Source: an uncultured Bacilli bacterium
GTDB lineage: Bacteria; Bacillota_I; Bacilli_A; RF39; UBA660
Length of the DNA: 5,587 bases
Direction of reading: 5' to 3'
NCBI GenBank assembly: GCA_944359595.1
Contig: CALVSV010000104.1
Span: 1-5,587, forward strand
Shown here: positions 5,344-5,587 of the stretch, piece after piece
How positions within the stretch are numbered: position 1 is the stretch's first letter
How the letters are laid out: each line of letters opens with the position of its first letter
Notes under the pieces: generated by a model
Database searches by the model: none
What the model saw: only the letters and a program-made list of their open reading frames with translations
Told to the model about the DNA's origin: nothing
Position numbers and translations under genes: made by a program

Positions 5344-5587
5344 ATGAAAAGATTAAATAAAAAAGGTTTTACATTAATTGAATTATTGGCAGTTATCGTT
5401 GTGTTAGCGATAGTAATGGTTATAGCTACAGTTACTATATTAAATAGTACTAGAAATGCAGCCGTTAATTCATTTAATAGTAGTGCTCTTACAGTTGCTG
5501 ATTTTGTGAAACAACAAGAATCATTATATGTATTAGGAACTGGAAATGCTGAGACTTGTTATGATAATTGGAGAAGCACTAATTCTG
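5344..5587 (+). CDS. Type IV pilin-like (prepilin) protein, partial, C-terminus off the right edge
   Basis: This is the 5' part (81 codons) of a secreted, pilus-forming or pseudopilin protein. The N-terminus is a textbook class III signal. The short basic leader MKRLNKKG ends in Gly8; the mature protein begins at F9 with TLIELLAVIVVLAIV, including Glu at mature position 5, and continues as a hydrophobic helix to about residue 33. A prepilin peptidase (PilD/ComC type) would cut after Gly8 and methylate Phe. The polar part visible so far (34-81) contains one Cys (C72) in a TCYDNW segment, so a disulfide may form with a residue outside the window. The start has GGAGG (5329-5333) 10 nt upstream. 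Whether it is a major pilin, a competence pseudopilin (ComGC-like) or another prepilin cannot be told without the rest of the gene and locus. Confidence 0.92.
   Translation, partial: MKRLNKKGFTLIELLAVIVVLAIVMVIATVTILNSTRNAAVNSFNSSALTVADFVKQQESLYVLGTGNAETCYDNWRSTNS

Noticed and set aside
1..5587. Mobile element, CRISPR array, tRNA or rRNA genes
   Set aside because: No transposase motifs, paired terminal inverted repeats, regular spacer-repeat pattern or cloverleaf-like G+C-richer segment was found on either strand by reading.

Overview
The window is very A+T-rich. Its proteins are rich in Ile, Asn and Lys and use AT-ending codons. Shine-Dalgarno sites match parts of AAGGAGGTGAT, and the promoters are SigA-type, often with a TGn extended -10. 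Together these point to a low-GC Bacilli-like bacterium, possibly one of the uncultured Mollicutes-like gut lineages. TGG encodes Trp throughout. TGA ends the response regulator exactly where that family ends, so the code appears to be the standard bacterial one and not the Mycoplasma code. The lineage is an inference.

Layout. (1) 1-736, minus strand: 5' part of a DUF368 (PopT-type polyprenyl-phosphate transporter) gene that runs off the left edge. (2) 763-1288, plus: a strong promoter and a 157-residue membrane-anchored protein. Its extracytoplasmic domain resembles a subtilase propeptide (I9/fervidolysin prodomain-like) with no protease attached. (3) 1290-1875, plus: a palindrome whose right arm contains the -35 of the next promoter, then rpsP (S16) overlapping khpA (KH-domain RNA chaperone) by 23 nt. 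The usual followers rimM, trmD and rplS are absent. (4) 1862-3913, plus: an OmpR-family response regulator and a sensor histidine kinase overlapping by ATGA, preceded by an extended -10 promoter and a block of 10-bp direct repeats. (5) 3895-4984, plus: queA (tRNA queuosine biosynthesis) with its own promoter in the end of the kinase gene. (6) 4973-5235: a long hairpin acting as a shared bidirectional terminator, and rpmB (L28), a 58-codon gene on the minus strand with a good promoter. (7) 5274-5587, plus: a promoter and the 5' end of a type IV pilin-like gene with a textbook class III signal, cut by the right edge.

Most of the window is housekeeping: ribosomal proteins S16 and L28, KhpA and QueA act in translation, and DUF368 acts in lipid-carrier recycling. 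The less ordinary parts are the solitary prodomain-like protein, the two-component system joined to the shortened rpsP operon, and the pilin that may open a pilus or competence locus beyond the window. No mobile element, CRISPR array, tRNA or rRNA was seen, and no gene-free stretch exceeds 300 bases. I found no clear evidence of a new multi-gene system inside these 5.6 kb.
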